A DNA stretch of 44,967 bases. Origin: Actinomycetes bacterium (lineage in GTDB: Bacteria > Actinomycetota > Acidimicrobiia > Acidimicrobiales > Acidimicrobiaceae). Below are positions 34,660 to 42,982 of this stretch, one piece after another. The notes beneath the pieces were generated by a model, which saw nothing but the letters and a program-made list of their open reading frames with translations, searched no databases and was not told where the DNA came from. How positions within the stretch are numbered: the stretch's first letter is position 1; each line of letters opens with the position of its first letter. Both the position numbers and the translations under genes were made by a program. The stretch is from positions 1-44,967 of the forward strand of contig JAKAQL010000014.1 in assembly GCA_021822605.1 (NCBI GenBank). The letters run 5' to 3'.

Positions 34660-35442
34660 TTGGTTGATCCTCGTCTAGTCCTGGAACTCGTCGATACGGT
34701 GATCGAAGAGACGGAAGGATTTGCCCCGCTGCCAAGGGAGAAGGCCCCAGGTGAGTGGGTGACTGAGCGAGATGTGATGATCGAGTCGATGATGACAGCG
34801 AGGCTCGGTTCCCTGATCCACGGATCTCGTGTACTGGGAGAGGAGTCGGCGGGTCAGGACTTCTCTTGGTCTCGTTGGATTGCCCGAGGTCCGGTGTGGA
34901 TCTTGGATCCACTCGATGGCACGGCGAACTATGTGTCCGGCGTGGGGCCGGTTGCCACTATGGTAGCTCTCGTAGTGGACGGCTCTCCGTGTTTGAGCTG
35001 CCTTCGTATCCATGGCGGTCCAGCGCTCGTCGCTGACTCGTCGAAGACCATGATCATTGACCTGCCAACCCGTCCTGCTGGCCAAGGAGCACGGAGTCGT
35101 GGCATGATCTCCTCCCGGTTCCTCCCAAGAATCGTTGTCGAACGGTTGAAAGACATGTTGGCCGATGATTTTGACATCATCGAGGGTTCTGGCTGCGCTG
35201 GAAGTGACTACCTCGATCTTGTGAGCGGCTCGTTGGAGTTTCTTGTCTACGAGCGGGTCCTGCCGTGGGATCATATCCCAGGAGCCTATGCCGCGACTAT
35301 CTGGGGTGCTTCAGCGCGTATGGGGGACGGTTCCATCTACCTGGCCCAGCCTGAGGGGAATGGATTGGTGGTCAGCAGTAATGAGGCCCTCACGCATCGA
35401 CTTCTCGGAATTCGGCAAATGGCGCTCCAAGCGGAGATTTGA
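34660..35442 (+). CDS. Inositol-monophosphatase-family phosphatase
   Basis: 260 aa. All metal-site motifs are present: GEES (60-63), WILDPLDGTANY with D83 and D86, and WDHIPGA with D204. The family dephosphorylates inositol-1-phosphate, FBP, PAP, histidinol phosphate or similar small phosphates. The TTG at 34660 is 3 nt after the SCP2 stop, giving an operon with mca. Mycothiol biosynthesis needs a phosphatase (MshA2) for GlcNAc-Ins-P, which as far as I know has not been genetically assigned; genomic context makes this protein a candidate (inference only). A role as a generic inositol phosphatase (SuhB/ImpA type) is equally possible. Confidence 0.85.
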   Translation: MVDPRLVLELVDTVIEETEGFAPLPREKAPGEWVTERDVMIESMMTARLGSLIHGSRVLGEESAGQDFSWSRWIARGPVWILDPLDGTANYVSGVGPVATMVALVVDGSPCLSCLRIHGGPALVADSSKTMIIDLPTRPAGQGARSRGMISSRFLPRIVVERLKDMLADDFDIIEGSGCAGSDYLDLVSGSLEFLVYERVLPWDHIPGAYAATIWGASARMGDGSIYLAQPEGNGLVVSSNEALTHRLLGIRQMALQAEI

Positions 35443-35894
35443 GATCGAGGGTGGCGATGTCACCGCTGGCGAATGAGGGTAGGCCGTCGGACTCAGGTAT
35501 GGCCTAACGGCGCGGTGAGTGGCGAGGTAACTCGATCACCGTCAGGTGATCAGTGTACGAACAACGATCAGCAGTCGGTGTACGCAGTATCGGTGACCTC
35601 CTGGCTGCTCGGTAGGCCGTCGTTTTCGACCACCCGCACCGGGGATAGGAGACCTGTTCGAGCAATCAGCGAGATGTTTTGCTCGGATATGAGGTTCTCG
35701 TTCATGTCCTCTATCCACTTTTGGTCGATGCTTGGTGTTCTCACCAGGGATTTGGATTCAATCGAGTGGGCACGATCTGCGATGAACACTCTTGAACCGC
35801 TACGATCCCACCGTCTGATCCGACTGCGTCTACCCTGACATGACTGCCACCCTGGGAGGCTCTGGCCGTTGACCCAAAGTTGAGAGATATGTGC
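35443..35894. other. 452-nt gap between convergent genes
   Basis: The only structure seen is a 7-bp inverted repeat GATCACC/GGTGATC (35534-35540 and 35545-35551) with a GTCA loop, about 90 nt after the phosphatase stop. It may be a terminator without a U-tract. Open frames of 121 codons (plus) and 73 codons (minus) exist but show no recognisable family feature. Confidence 0.4.
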
Positions 35895-36719
35895 TCAGTG
35901 CATGAGGTCGATGGTGCCCGATGATGCGATTCCTCGATACCCGTCAAGGCTGTAATCGAGCGCGGTGAGAAGTTGGTTCAGCTGACTAGCCTGGCTCAAC
36001 AGATCTACCGGGTCAATCACAAGGATGGTCTTGGTACCGTAGGCATGAAGCTCAGATGTGTTAGTGCCAAACGTGACTGATAACTCGGTAACGCTGGCAG
36101 TCTTGAGCCTCAACTCTCCCTCTAGGACGTCGAAAAGTTGCGCGATTGAGGTGATGATGTCGCCCTCGACAGGAAGGGTTCTGTCGACGGTCGTGATGCC
36201 GCGTTGCCTGGCGAGCGCATACGCATCGTAGCCGAGGTGTTCCTCGTCGTAGGCGGGTTCAATGCGCAGGGCGACGTCGAACTCTTCGGCGAGAGCAAAG
36301 ACGGTATCGGCGAGGTCGGCCCTTGGCCAGACGCAGTCCTCGAAGACGGTGATGTGGGAGATGGTGAGTCCCCAAAGAATGGCCCGTTCAAGCTGTGCAC
36401 GTAACTCGTGGTAGACCTCCGTCGCCTCAGCGTGCTCGAGTAGATCTTCGACGGTCGTGGGGAAGGTACCAGCGCCTCCCATGAGCGTTGGTGCATAGGT
36501 GAGCGGACGATAACCAAGGACCGGATGGGGCGAGGTCAATACGAGCCCCACACCAAGATCCTCGTTGTGATAGTGCCTCGCAACTTCGCGAGCCCACGCG
36601 CCGACAACATGTAATCGTCCGCTGGTGGCAAGGCCACTTTGGATGGCGAGGAACCCCGCTGAGGTTGTTGCTTCGGTTATGCCGAGGCCATCAGCAACCA
36701 GAATGAGGCGCTTACCCAT
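35895..36719 (-). CDS. ChbG/HpnK (YdjC)-like protein without metal-binding residues
   Basis: 274 aa. The layout follows carbohydrate deacetylases of the YdjC family: N-terminal strand RLILVADGLGITEATTSAG, a GVGLVLTSPHP strand, ISHITVFEDCVWPR, and ALRIEPAYDEE. Active enzymes have ADDFG, G(M/V)H, and HLDSHHH at these places. Here the Asp is G11, the His is G58, and the His-rich loop is replaced (T124, F126-D128). It should therefore bind no metal and not deacetylate; a binding or regulatory role, or a neutral relic, is possible. Start ATG 36719 has GGAG 8 nt upstream and follows the ftsH stop by 15 nt. Confidence 0.6.
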   Translation of the reverse strand: MGKRLILVADGLGITEATTSAGFLAIQSGLATSGRLHVVGAWAREVARHYHNEDLGVGLVLTSPHPVLGYRPLTYAPTLMGGAGTFPTTVEDLLEHAEATEVYHELRAQLERAILWGLTISHITVFEDCVWPRADLADTVFALAEEFDVALRIEPAYDEEHLGYDAYALARQRGITTVDRTLPVEGDIITSIAQLFDVLEGELRLKTASVTELSVTFGTNTSELHAYGTKTILVIDPVDLLSQASQLNQLLTALDYSLDGYRGIASSGTIDLMH

Positions 36720-36734
36720 CGAGCGACTCCGTCT

Positions 36735-38705
36735 TTAGTCGTTAGGGGCAGCGGTGGAGTGGTTGGCGCTTTCAGCGATCGCGAGTCCAGCCGTTGGCCG
36801 AAAGTCCTCAAGCTTTGCAATGGATGCGTTCTTCTTCCCCTCAGGGTGGACAGGTCTGCCAAACGCCTTGTCGACCAGCTCTGCCACGTCTGCTCCAGAG
36901 ATCGTTTCGCGCTCAAGGAGTGCATTTGCGACGTTGACGAGCCCCGGAAGGTGTGTTTTTAGAATCTTGGAGGCTCGCTCCTCCTGTTCTCTGAGGATGC
37001 GTTCGACCTCCTCGTCGACGAGCCTCGCCGTCCGATCAGAGTAGTCCGATGAATGCAGCAGATCTTCACCCAGGAAGACGACGTTTTGCGAACCCCAGGC
37101 CATCGGACCGATGCGCTCGCTCATTCCCCATTCCCGTACCATTCTACGGGCGAGTTCAGTGTTGCCTTGGAGATCGTTGCTGGCACCCGTAGAGAGGTCA
37201 CCGTAGACAAGGAGCTCTGCAACTCGTCCACCCATGCGAACGACTAGGGAGTCTTCGATATACTCCTTTGGGTACAGGTGGCGCTCCTCGAGCGGTAGCT
37301 GTTGCGTGACGCCAAGTGCCATGCCGGTTGGCAGGATCGTCACCTTGTGGACCGGATCCGAGTACTGGAGCACATAGGCGAGTACCGCGTGTCCACCTTC
37401 GTGGAAAGCGACACGTTCCTTCTCTTCGTCTGAGAGGATGGTCGACTCTCGTCGTTGCCCCATGAGTACACGATCGCGGGAGTACTCGAAGTCCTCCATG
37501 TCGATCTCGGACGAACTGCGGCGGACCGCATTCAACGCCGCCTCGTTGACGAGGTTGGCAAGGTCCGCACCGCTCATACCTGGCGTGCCACGCGCAACAA
37601 CAGTCAGGTCGACATCGGTGGCTAGTTTCTTCGAACGGGTATGCACCTCGAGAATTGCGGCTCGTTCGTCGAGGTCTGGTAATGGCACCACTACCTGCCG
37701 ATCGAAGCGGCCAGGGCGCAGCAACGCGGGGTCGAGAATATCCGGGCGGTTGGTTGCTGCCATGACGACAATGCCCTCTGCTGGATCGAAGCCATCCATC
37801 TCAGAGAGCATCTGGTTTAAGGTTTGCTCACGCTCATCATGGCCCCCTCCGAGGCCCGTACCGCGCTTGCGACCGATGGAGTCAATTTCGTCGATGAAGA
37901 TGATGGACGGTGCCTGTTTGCGAGCAGTTTGGAAGAGGTCGCGAACGCGGCTAGCCCCTACCCCGACGAACATCTCCATGAAGTCTGATCCGCTGACGGA
38001 CATAAACGGCACCCCGGCTTCACCTGCCACTGCCCTCGCCAGGAGGGTTTTGCCGGTGCCAGGAGGGCCAACCAGCAGTATGCCCTTCGGGATGCGAGCG
38101 CCAAGGTTCGTGAAGCGGGTTGGATCGCTGAGAAACTCGACGATCTCCTTGACCTCGCCTTTGACCCCTTGATAGCCTGCGATATCGTCAAACGTAGTTC
38201 GCGGACGCTCCGGAGAGTAGACACGAGCCTTCGATCGCCCGATTGACATAATGCCTGACATGGAGCCCTGCGTTCGGCGGCTGATGAATATCCAGACAAG
38301 GGCAAAGCCACCAATGAGGATTGCATACTCAATAATAGTGCCAAGGATGCTGGGCGTTGTTGTCTGGAAGTTGTAACTGACACCGGCTTTCTTCAGTGCA
38401 GTCACCTCGCTCTGAAAAGCGGGGAGCGGCCCGTAGAGGCTGTAGCTCTTGCCGTCGCTGAGCGTGCCAGTAATCTGCCCAGAGGAGTTGTCAATGAGCG
38501 CAGTTTTGATATGGTGCGCGCTGACGTCAGAGAGGAACTGACTGTACGTTAGCGTCTTGGCGGTTGGCCCATGATTAAGAAGAGAGACAAGCAAAACGAC
38601 GACGACAAGCCCAATGAGAAGCCCAAAGGTTATCCGTCCGCGATTATCGTTGCCTTGTTGTTGACCGTTGTTACCGGGTCGCATATTTTGAGGAGTGCGG
38701 CTCAT
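36735..38705 (-). CDS. ftsH: ATP-dependent zinc metalloprotease FtsH
   Basis: About 656 aa. TM1 (~25-43) and TM2 (~120-140) bracket a periplasmic domain. The AAA+ module has Walker A GPPGTGKT (~212), Walker B IIFIDEID, the [13 protein letters not shown] pore loop and the second region of homology ([23 protein letters not shown]). The zinc site is HEGGH at 435-439. FtsH degrades membrane and regulatory proteins. The ATG at 38703-38705 is preferred: the longer frame to 38987 reads through tandem repeats with Pro/Arg-rich translation. A TAGCAT hexamer ends 7 nt upstream, so the mRNA may be leaderless. It is followed by the ChbG-like gene. Confidence 0.96.
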   Translation of the reverse strand: MSRTPQNMRPGNNGQQQGNDNRGRITFGLLIGLVVVVLLVSLLNHGPTAKTLTYSQFLSDVSAHHIKTALIDNSSGQITGTLSDGKSYSLYGPLPAFQSEVTALKKAGVSYNFQTTTPSILGTIIEYAILIGGFALVWIFISRRTQGSMSGIMSIGRSKARVYSPERPRTTFDDIAGYQGVKGEVKEIVEFLSDPTRFTNLGARIPKGILLVGPPGTGKTLLARAVAGEAGVPFMSVSGSDFMEMFVGVGASRVRDLFQTARKQAPSIIFIDEIDSIGRKRGTGLGGGHDEREQTLNQMLSEMDGFDPAEGIVVMAATNRPDILDPALLRPGRFDRQVVVPLPDLDERAAILEVHTRSKKLATDVDLTVVARGTPGMSGADLANLVNEAALNAVRRSSSEIDMEDFEYSRDRVLMGQRRESTILSDEEKERVAFHEGGHAVLAYVLQYSDPVHKVTILPTGMALGVTQQLPLEERHLYPKEYIEDSLVVRMGGRVAELLVYGDLSTGASNDLQGNTELARRMVREWGMSERIGPMAWGSQNVVFLGEDLLHSSDYSDRTARLVDEEVERILREQEERASKILKTHLPGLVNVANALLERETISGADVAELVDKAFGRPVHPEGKKNASIAKLEDFRPTAGLAIAESANHSTAAPND

Positions 38706-38712
38706 TGCTACT

Positions 38713-38718
38713 ATGCTA
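38713..38718 (-). promoter_or_regulatory. Candidate -10 element (TAGCAT) for ftsH
   Basis: TAGCAT on the minus strand ends 7 nt before the ftsH ATG, which has no Shine-Dalgarno sequence. This fits leaderless initiation. No good -35 is visible. Confidence 0.4.
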
Positions 38719-38810
38719 GGCGGTTTGGTGCCAACTAAGAAACCTAGTTGGCTAAGTCTTGTCCTGCACGTCGAGGGCGGTTCCTTAGGTTTGGACGCGC
38801 GCCATTCCAA

Positions 38811-38870
38811 GACCCAACCTGTCGAGACCCAACCGGTCGAGATATGGCAGGCAGAGACATGGCAACATCT
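38811..38870. repeat. Degenerate 15-bp tandem repeat array
   Basis: Four consecutive 15-nt units (38811, 38826, 38841, 38856). The first two (GACCCAACCTGTCGA and GACCCAACCGGTCGA) differ at one base; units 3 and 4 diverge but keep the GA(T/C)ATGGCA start and similar length. It lies between divergent ftsH and the CPBP gene. Confidence 0.7.
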
Positions 38871-38923
38871 ATGGGGCCGCAGCCGCGATCTATGGGGCCG
38901 CAGCCGCGATCTATGGGGCCGCA
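38869..38923. repeat. 21-bp tandem repeat (2.6 copies)
   Basis: A 21-nt unit beginning CTATGGGGCCGC repeats exactly at 38869-38889 and 38890-38910, with a partial copy at 38911-38923. It runs directly on from the 15-bp array and ends at an ATG (38924) in the CPBP reading frame. Confidence 0.9.
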
Positions 38924-38956
38924 ATGGTGTTTGGATTTGTGAGGAAGGAGCTCTGC

Positions 38957-39694
38957 TTGGAGGAGGAAAAGGGCCGGCCGGCTCCACTCTGGTTCCCTCC
39001 TGTTGTGCTGGGATTAGCGTTGGTGTCGAGTACGGTCCTCCTTTCAGTGGGCATCTCGATCTCGCACTTTTCAGGACCGGCCACCCTCTCTCGCCTGACT
39101 CCCTTCCTGTTGCTCATGGACGAGATTGGACTCTGGATCTTCTTTGTCGGCGGCGCGGCGTTCGCTGCGCGTACCTATTGGCGTGAACCTTTCCTGAAGT
39201 TGATCGGATGGCATTTCCGACCTCTCGTCGATGTTCCGGTCGGTCTGATCGTTGGTGTTGTGAGTCAGCTAGTCATCGTGCCTTTGCTTTACCTGCCCTT
39301 TGAGGCGGTGAACCCTGCGCTCTCAAAGTCGTTATCAAAACCCGCGCAGTCCATCGTTGGTATCGGTCACGGTGAGGGGCTCATTGTGGTCGCCTTTGTC
39401 TTGGTGATTGGGGCCCCGGTTTGCGAAGAGATTTTCTTTCGCGGTCTCTCGCTGGCGGTACTTCGTGATCGGCTCGAAAACTACAGACCGGTGCTTCGCG
39501 CGACGTTGGCAATCATTGGCAGTGCTTTGCTGTTCGCGCTTGCTCACTTTGAACCGTTGCAGTTTGCTGGTCTCTTCGCTGTCGGCTGCGTATTTGCAGG
39601 TCTCATGTGGTGGACCAAGCGTCTTGGCACTTCAATTGTCGCACATGCAACGTTCAACCTGGTAGCGTTGCTTGCGCTGGTCCATCTTCATTGA
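38957..39694 (+). CDS. CPBP-family intramembrane metalloprotease (CAAX-protease-like)
   Basis: About 245 aa with six or more hydrophobic helices. The family motifs are APVCEEIFFRG (EExxxR), a middle His motif in ALAHFEPLQF and SIVAHATFNL (HxxxN/D). Bacterial CPBP proteases act in bacteriocin immunity or maturation and in membrane-protein regulation; the target here is unknown. I chose the TTG at 38957, which has AAGGAG at 6 nt; an ATG at 38924 lies right after the tandem repeats without a ribosome site and would add eleven residues (MVFGFVRKELC). Divergent from ftsH across the repeat region. Confidence 0.8.
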   Translation: MEEEKGRPAPLWFPPVVLGLALVSSTVLLSVGISISHFSGPATLSRLTPFLLLMDEIGLWIFFVGGAAFAARTYWREPFLKLIGWHFRPLVDVPVGLIVGVVSQLVIVPLLYLPFEAVNPALSKSLSKPAQSIVGIGHGEGLIVVAFVLVIGAPVCEEIFFRGLSLAVLRDRLENYRPVLRATLAIIGSALLFALAHFEPLQFAGLFAVGCVFAGLMWWTKRLGTSIVAHATFNLVALLALVHLH

Positions 39695-39739
39695 CAAGAC
39701 AAGGGTAGCCGCAGGTATCCCAAGTGGAGTTGAAGATTG

Positions 39740-40399
39740 CTACTGAATCTGACCACTGGCCACCACGAGGGTCGGAAGCACGATGAACGAAGCTGGGTCC
39801 GGATCAATGCCCGTCATGGCTGCGAGATAACGACCTGCAAGAGATGCACCAAGGCCCACTGGCGTGAAGGCCGTGGCATTGAGTTGCAATGCCCCAGCTC
39901 GGATTAGGAGTTCGCAGAGCTTGAGTCCGATGTCTGGATTCACGATCTCATCGGACTCAGCACTCAGAGGGCGATCACCGACCCTTCCTGTTGAGGTGAT
40001 CGGTTCCATCAAGACGAGACGGCCACCCGGTCGCACCCATTGACGCATTCTTTGGACGGCGGCGACCGGTTCTTTGAGATCGAGGAGTAGGAAGCGGCAA
40101 AATAGCAGATCGACGGTGGTCGGTAAGGTGAGTTCGTTGACGTCTTGGACCAGCGGAGCAATGGCGCAGGAGGACGGGGTGTACTCGTCCGACAGTGTAT
40201 GAAAGACGGTCGGATCGGCATCGATAGCGTAGAGAATGGCTCCGGGAGCGAGCGCCCGCGCAACGTTGGAGGTGATCCCTGCGGACCCACAACCAACATC
40301 GGCGACCGTGCTCGGGGACAGGGCTAGGAGGAGACCAAGCAGCTGATCGGTGGCCGGAGCGTAGGGGTCATTGCTATCGTCGGAGGTATTTGTCTTCAT
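39740..40399 (-). CDS. Class I SAM-dependent methyltransferase
   Basis: 219 aa. Motif I is VADVGCGSAGITSNVA, the acidic end of strand 2 is LYAIDADP, and motif IV/post-IV reads VDLLFCRFLLLDL, then WVRPGGRLVLMEP. This is the MenG/UbiE-like general methyltransferase layout. The substrate cannot be judged. The ATG at 40397-40399 lies within a divergent pair with the DUF6941-like gene (63-nt gap). It converges with the CPBP gene downstream (45-nt gap) with no clear terminator. Confidence 0.8.
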   Translation of the reverse strand: MKTNTSDDSNDPYAPATDQLLGLLLALSPSTVADVGCGSAGITSNVARALAPGAILYAIDADPTVFHTLSDEYTPSSCAIAPLVQDVNELTLPTTVDLLFCRFLLLDLKEPVAAVQRMRQWVRPGGRLVLMEPITSTGRVGDRPLSAESDEIVNPDIGLKLCELLIRAGALQLNATAFTPVGLGASLAGRYLAAMTGIDPDPASFIVLPTLVVASGQIQ

Positions 40400-40448
40400 G
40401 CAGGTGGATTTTGTCGGAACAAGGTGGCGATCTCCCAGATTTCTACGC

Positions 40449-40454
40449 TAGCGT
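40449..40454 (+). promoter_or_regulatory. Candidate -10 element (TAGCGT)
   Basis: TAGCGT precedes the favoured GTG start (40463) of the DUF6941-like gene by 8 nt, and no ribosome site is visible. Compatible with a near-leaderless transcript. Confidence 0.3.
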
Positions 40455-40462
40455 TATGGGTC

Positions 40463-40945
40463 GTGAATGCAACGTTAATACTCTGCGATTCTGCGCAGGT
40501 CAGTGAAGGTAAGCTTTTTCTTCTCGGTGGTGGCTGGTCGGTGACCGGTCCAGGTATGTCACCGATGGCGATAGCGATGAAGGTCGATGTTGGATGGAGC
40601 GAGGCTCCGGAGGCGCACCACTGGGAGTTATTCCTTCAGGACAATGATGGAGGTGCCATCACCGTTGAGACGCCTGAGGGGCCACAACCGGTGGAGGTGA
40701 GAGGCGATTTTCAGATCGGTACACCACAGGGGGTACCTCTTGGCAGTGACATACCAGTGAATCTTGCGATTAATCTTGGCCCATTGCCACTGCCACCAGG
40801 AGGCCGTTATCGTTGGGTGCTGACCATCGACGGTGAGACCCAACCTGACTGGAATGCAACGTTTTCGACGATGGCACTCCCTCAGGGTGATGTTGCTGAA
40901 GGTGGGGAACCCAGCGAGGCTCCGCGTCCGATCTCAGAAGACTAG
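40463..40945 (+). CDS. DUF6941-like hypothetical protein
   Basis: About 160 aa, no signal peptide or membrane segment. The N-terminus VNATLILCDSAQVSEGKLFLLGGGW resembles small actinobacterial proteins of the DUF6941 group, which start with a cytosolic LLCD.A....GK....G motif. The rest is beta-rich (HHWELFLQDNDGG, PVNLAINLGPLPLPPGGRYRW). A longer frame begins at 40424 (GTG), but the family start suggests GTG 40463. Function unknown. The MaoC protein begins 6 nt downstream, so they form an operon. Confidence 0.55.
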   Translation: MNATLILCDSAQVSEGKLFLLGGGWSVTGPGMSPMAIAMKVDVGWSEAPEAHHWELFLQDNDGGAITVETPEGPQPVEVRGDFQIGTPQGVPLGSDIPVNLAINLGPLPLPPGGRYRWVLTIDGETQPDWNATFSTMALPQGDVAEGGEPSEAPRPISED

Positions 40946-40951
40946 TTCGCA

Positions 40952-41458
40952 ATGAGCGTGAGTGACCGACCTTTTGGTCGAGCTTTTGAGGACTTCGTCG
41001 TCGGTGATGTCTATCGCCATTGGCCTGGCAAGACTATCACCGAGGCGGACGATCATCTCTTCTGTATGATCACTATGAATCATCATCCTTTGCATACGGA
41101 CGCTTATTTTGCGGAACATTCAACGGTCCACCACCGGAACGTTGTCGTTGGGAATCTGGTTTACTCACTCGTTTTGGGTATGAGCGTGCCAGATATATCC
41201 GGTTCCGCCATTGCGAACCTTGAAGTTGAGTCGCTCATCCACAGGAAACCGACCTTCCATGGTGATACGATCTATGCAGAGTCGCGAGTGCTCGCAGTCG
41301 AACCATCGAAGTCAAAGCCTGATCGTGGAATCGTTACTGTTGAGACATTTGGGTACAATCAGGATGGCGATGAGGTCGTTTACTTCCGCCGCAAGGTAAT
41401 GGTGTGGCGCAGAGGTGCGGTTCCACCGAGAAAGTTTCCGTACTCCGACTCTCACTAG
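40952..41458 (+). CDS. MaoC-family dehydratase with Asn in place of the catalytic Asp
   Basis: 168 aa hot-dog protein. The hydratase-2 dyad position reads FCMITMNHHPLHTD: the His (H48) is kept, but the Asp is N43. The rest (RNVVVGNLVYSLVLGMSVPDISGSAIANLEV, PTFHGDTIYAES, SKSKPDRGIVTVET) matches a mesaconyl-CoA/beta-methylmalyl-CoA dehydratase-like MaoC branch, in which a N-x-HPLH variant is common to my knowledge. Activity on a branched dicarboxyl-CoA is possible but unproven. ATG 40952 lies 6 nt after the DUF6941-like stop. Confidence 0.8.
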   Translation: MSVSDRPFGRAFEDFVVGDVYRHWPGKTITEADDHLFCMITMNHHPLHTDAYFAEHSTVHHRNVVVGNLVYSLVLGMSVPDISGSAIANLEVESLIHRKPTFHGDTIYAESRVLAVEPSKSKPDRGIVTVETFGYNQDGDEVVYFRRKVMVWRRGAVPPRKFPYSDSH

Positions 41459-41699
41459 TTTGGCTGGCCCCGGACCCCTCGATAGCCAGAGAACGGGGAA
41501 CAACATGGAGGGTTTCAGGCGTCGATTCATTGGTGCTGTGACAGGATTTTCTCAAGGTCGCGTTTCCGGTGACGATGCTCTGTTGTGAGGAGATGAGCCG
41601 CTGACACAGACCTCCCCCTCTTTGTCACGTGGCCTCTCCTCTCCTTCGACTTGTTGTGGCCATCGTACTGGTGGGTTTGATCCCTGGGGAAATAGCCCT
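41459..41699. other. Start of a 2-kb region without an intact gene
   Basis: Nothing recognised in this part. Open frames are short and lack family features. From here to 43453 only gene fragments are visible (listed separately). Confidence 0.5.
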
Positions 41700-42101
41700 A
41701 GAGGTGTCGCGGTCACGACAACACCGACCGATCGGCGTTCAACCAGCGTCGCTGGGACAAACGCATGCCTAGCACGAGTGGATTGTGTGTATTGTGGCCC
41801 TAGACGTTGGCCGAGGCGGGTAATCTGTGGCTCGGCAGGGAGGTTCCTGCTGCTAGCGAGAAGTTCTGGAACCTCAGAACGCCGAAGGTCGCCAAGAGCG
41901 ATGTTTTTGATGCTCCCTACTTACCTTGCCGGCATCGAGGTCGATGATCAAAGGAACATCTTTTGCGAAGTCCACGCCCAAGCTCATCGCCACTGCGGGC
42001 AATGGTGCACTGTCGGCGGCTGCTGACTGCGCATCGTGGTGTCTTTCGGTGACTCGCCGGAGATGTGAGTCATCGTTTGGAGTGCAAGAACTGCAAATCA
42101 T
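41700..42101 (-). pseudogene. Possible LacI-type regulator remnant (frameshifted)
   Basis: Two minus-strand frames read like the C-terminal half of a LacI/GalR effector domain. The first (42101 to 41874) has AVAMSLGVDFAKDVPLIIDL, similar to the ...GL..P.D..vvgfDd strand. A second frame further downstream has ITRLGQRLG and then FVPATLVERRSVG (about 41724-41762), which resembles the closing vlPteLVvRdS motif. No DNA-binding domain or start is present. The resemblance is by eye and could be coincidence. Confidence 0.35.
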
Positions 42102-42260
42102 GCGGATAGTTCTTGGCAGCTCTGTCGAAGGTGCGGCGTCAACTCATTACCAGCCGGCGACCCTCTCATCCTGGTCTGGTGGTGAATGTGCACTTGTGCG
42201 TCGCTTCTGGCTTTACTGAGCCTAACTCTACTAACGAATGGCTCGTTGATCGGAGAACGA

Positions 42261-42384
42261 AGGGCCGAGGTGTCACGCGAAGCCTACGAGGACCACCCCG
42301 AGCGCTTTGTGAGAAGGATCCCAACCCCACCCACCCTCAACACTTAAGGTCTGGATCAACCGACCAACTGAGGAGGGGATGAAG
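42261..42384 (+). pseudogene. 3' remnant of an IS3-family transposase (orfB)
   Basis: In one frame RAEVSREAYEDHPERFVRRI...PTPP (42261-42347, ending TAA) matches the C-terminus of IS3 OrfB integrases (aHPERFV+..P.PP). A +1 shift then reads VWINRPTEE (42349-42375), the usual last motif (W-I-N-R/K-P). The catalytic DDE domain is absent. A dead insertion-sequence tail. Confidence 0.7.
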
Positions 42385-42457
42385 GAGGGTCCTTAGGGGG
42401 CCGGAAGGTAGCGTTTTGGTTATTGTACTAGAAAGTACCTCGCACAATTCCTATTGA
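42385..42457. other. Short spacer between remnants
   Basis: Contains a short inverted repeat GTACT-AGAA-AGTAC near 42426-42439. No gene. Confidence 0.3.
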
Positions 42458-42739
42458 GACCTTCCAGAGTGGAAGGAACGTTTTGACTTGCGGCACCACT
42501 TGGCGGGGCGAAGATTCTTCGCCTACACGCTGCGTCGGGTCCCCTCGGCCGGGGATGCTGCCGATGTTGTGGCGGAGACTTACACTATCGCCTGGAGGGG
42601 ATTGGAGCAGATCCCGGTCGGTGATGCTGCGCTCCTCTGGCTCCATGGGGTTGCCGAAAACGTGGTGGCAATGATGCCCCAAGTCGTCAACGGCGTTCAT
42701 AACTCGCGGAGCCGATCGCACATCAAGTGTCAAAGGTAG
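42458..42739 (+). pseudogene. Truncated ECF sigma factor (region 2 only)
   Basis: Reads EWKERFD then RRFFAYTLRRV, DAADVVAETYTIAWRGL and LWLHGVAENVV, matching region 2 of an ECF sigma factor (-10 recognition; DAEDVVAETF.vAWR...WLygvArn). After about residue 60 of the match the sequence loses family character, and there is no region 4. An in-frame TGA (42455-42457) closes the frame upstream and only a TTG (42488) without a ribosome site can start it. Interpreted as a fossil. Confidence 0.6.
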
Positions 42740-42982
42740 CCTCGATTCTTTGGGCGACCGTCGGCTATCTCACCTGTACCGCACCAAGGCGCTATTCCAT
42801 GATGATTGGCAGGTATTCCCCTGCGCCGCCGAAGCGATCAACATCCTCCAAAAGGCAATCCACGGGACCTACGTCCCAATAGGACCGGATATTACAATCC
42901 GAGTCACGTATCTCCGGGCTGTCGAGCGTTGGTCAGAAGGCCACCGCAAGGTGCAGTGCCGAAAGGCGAGAGCCCTGAGTAG
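42740..42982. other. Spacer possibly including older TnpB sequence
   Basis: A 112-codon frame (from 42750) includes AAEAINILQKAI, vaguely like the N-A-A-x-N-I-L motif of TnpB. In the frame of the TnpB tail, the sequence upstream is open to TAG at 42980. Too weak to call. Confidence 0.3.

Noticed and set aside
35568-35789. 73-codon minus-strand frame
   Set aside because: No ribosome site or family feature; probably chance.
38706-38987. Long N-terminus of FtsH
   Set aside because: The extra 94 codons read through tandem repeats and give a Pro/Arg-rich segment unlike any FtsH.
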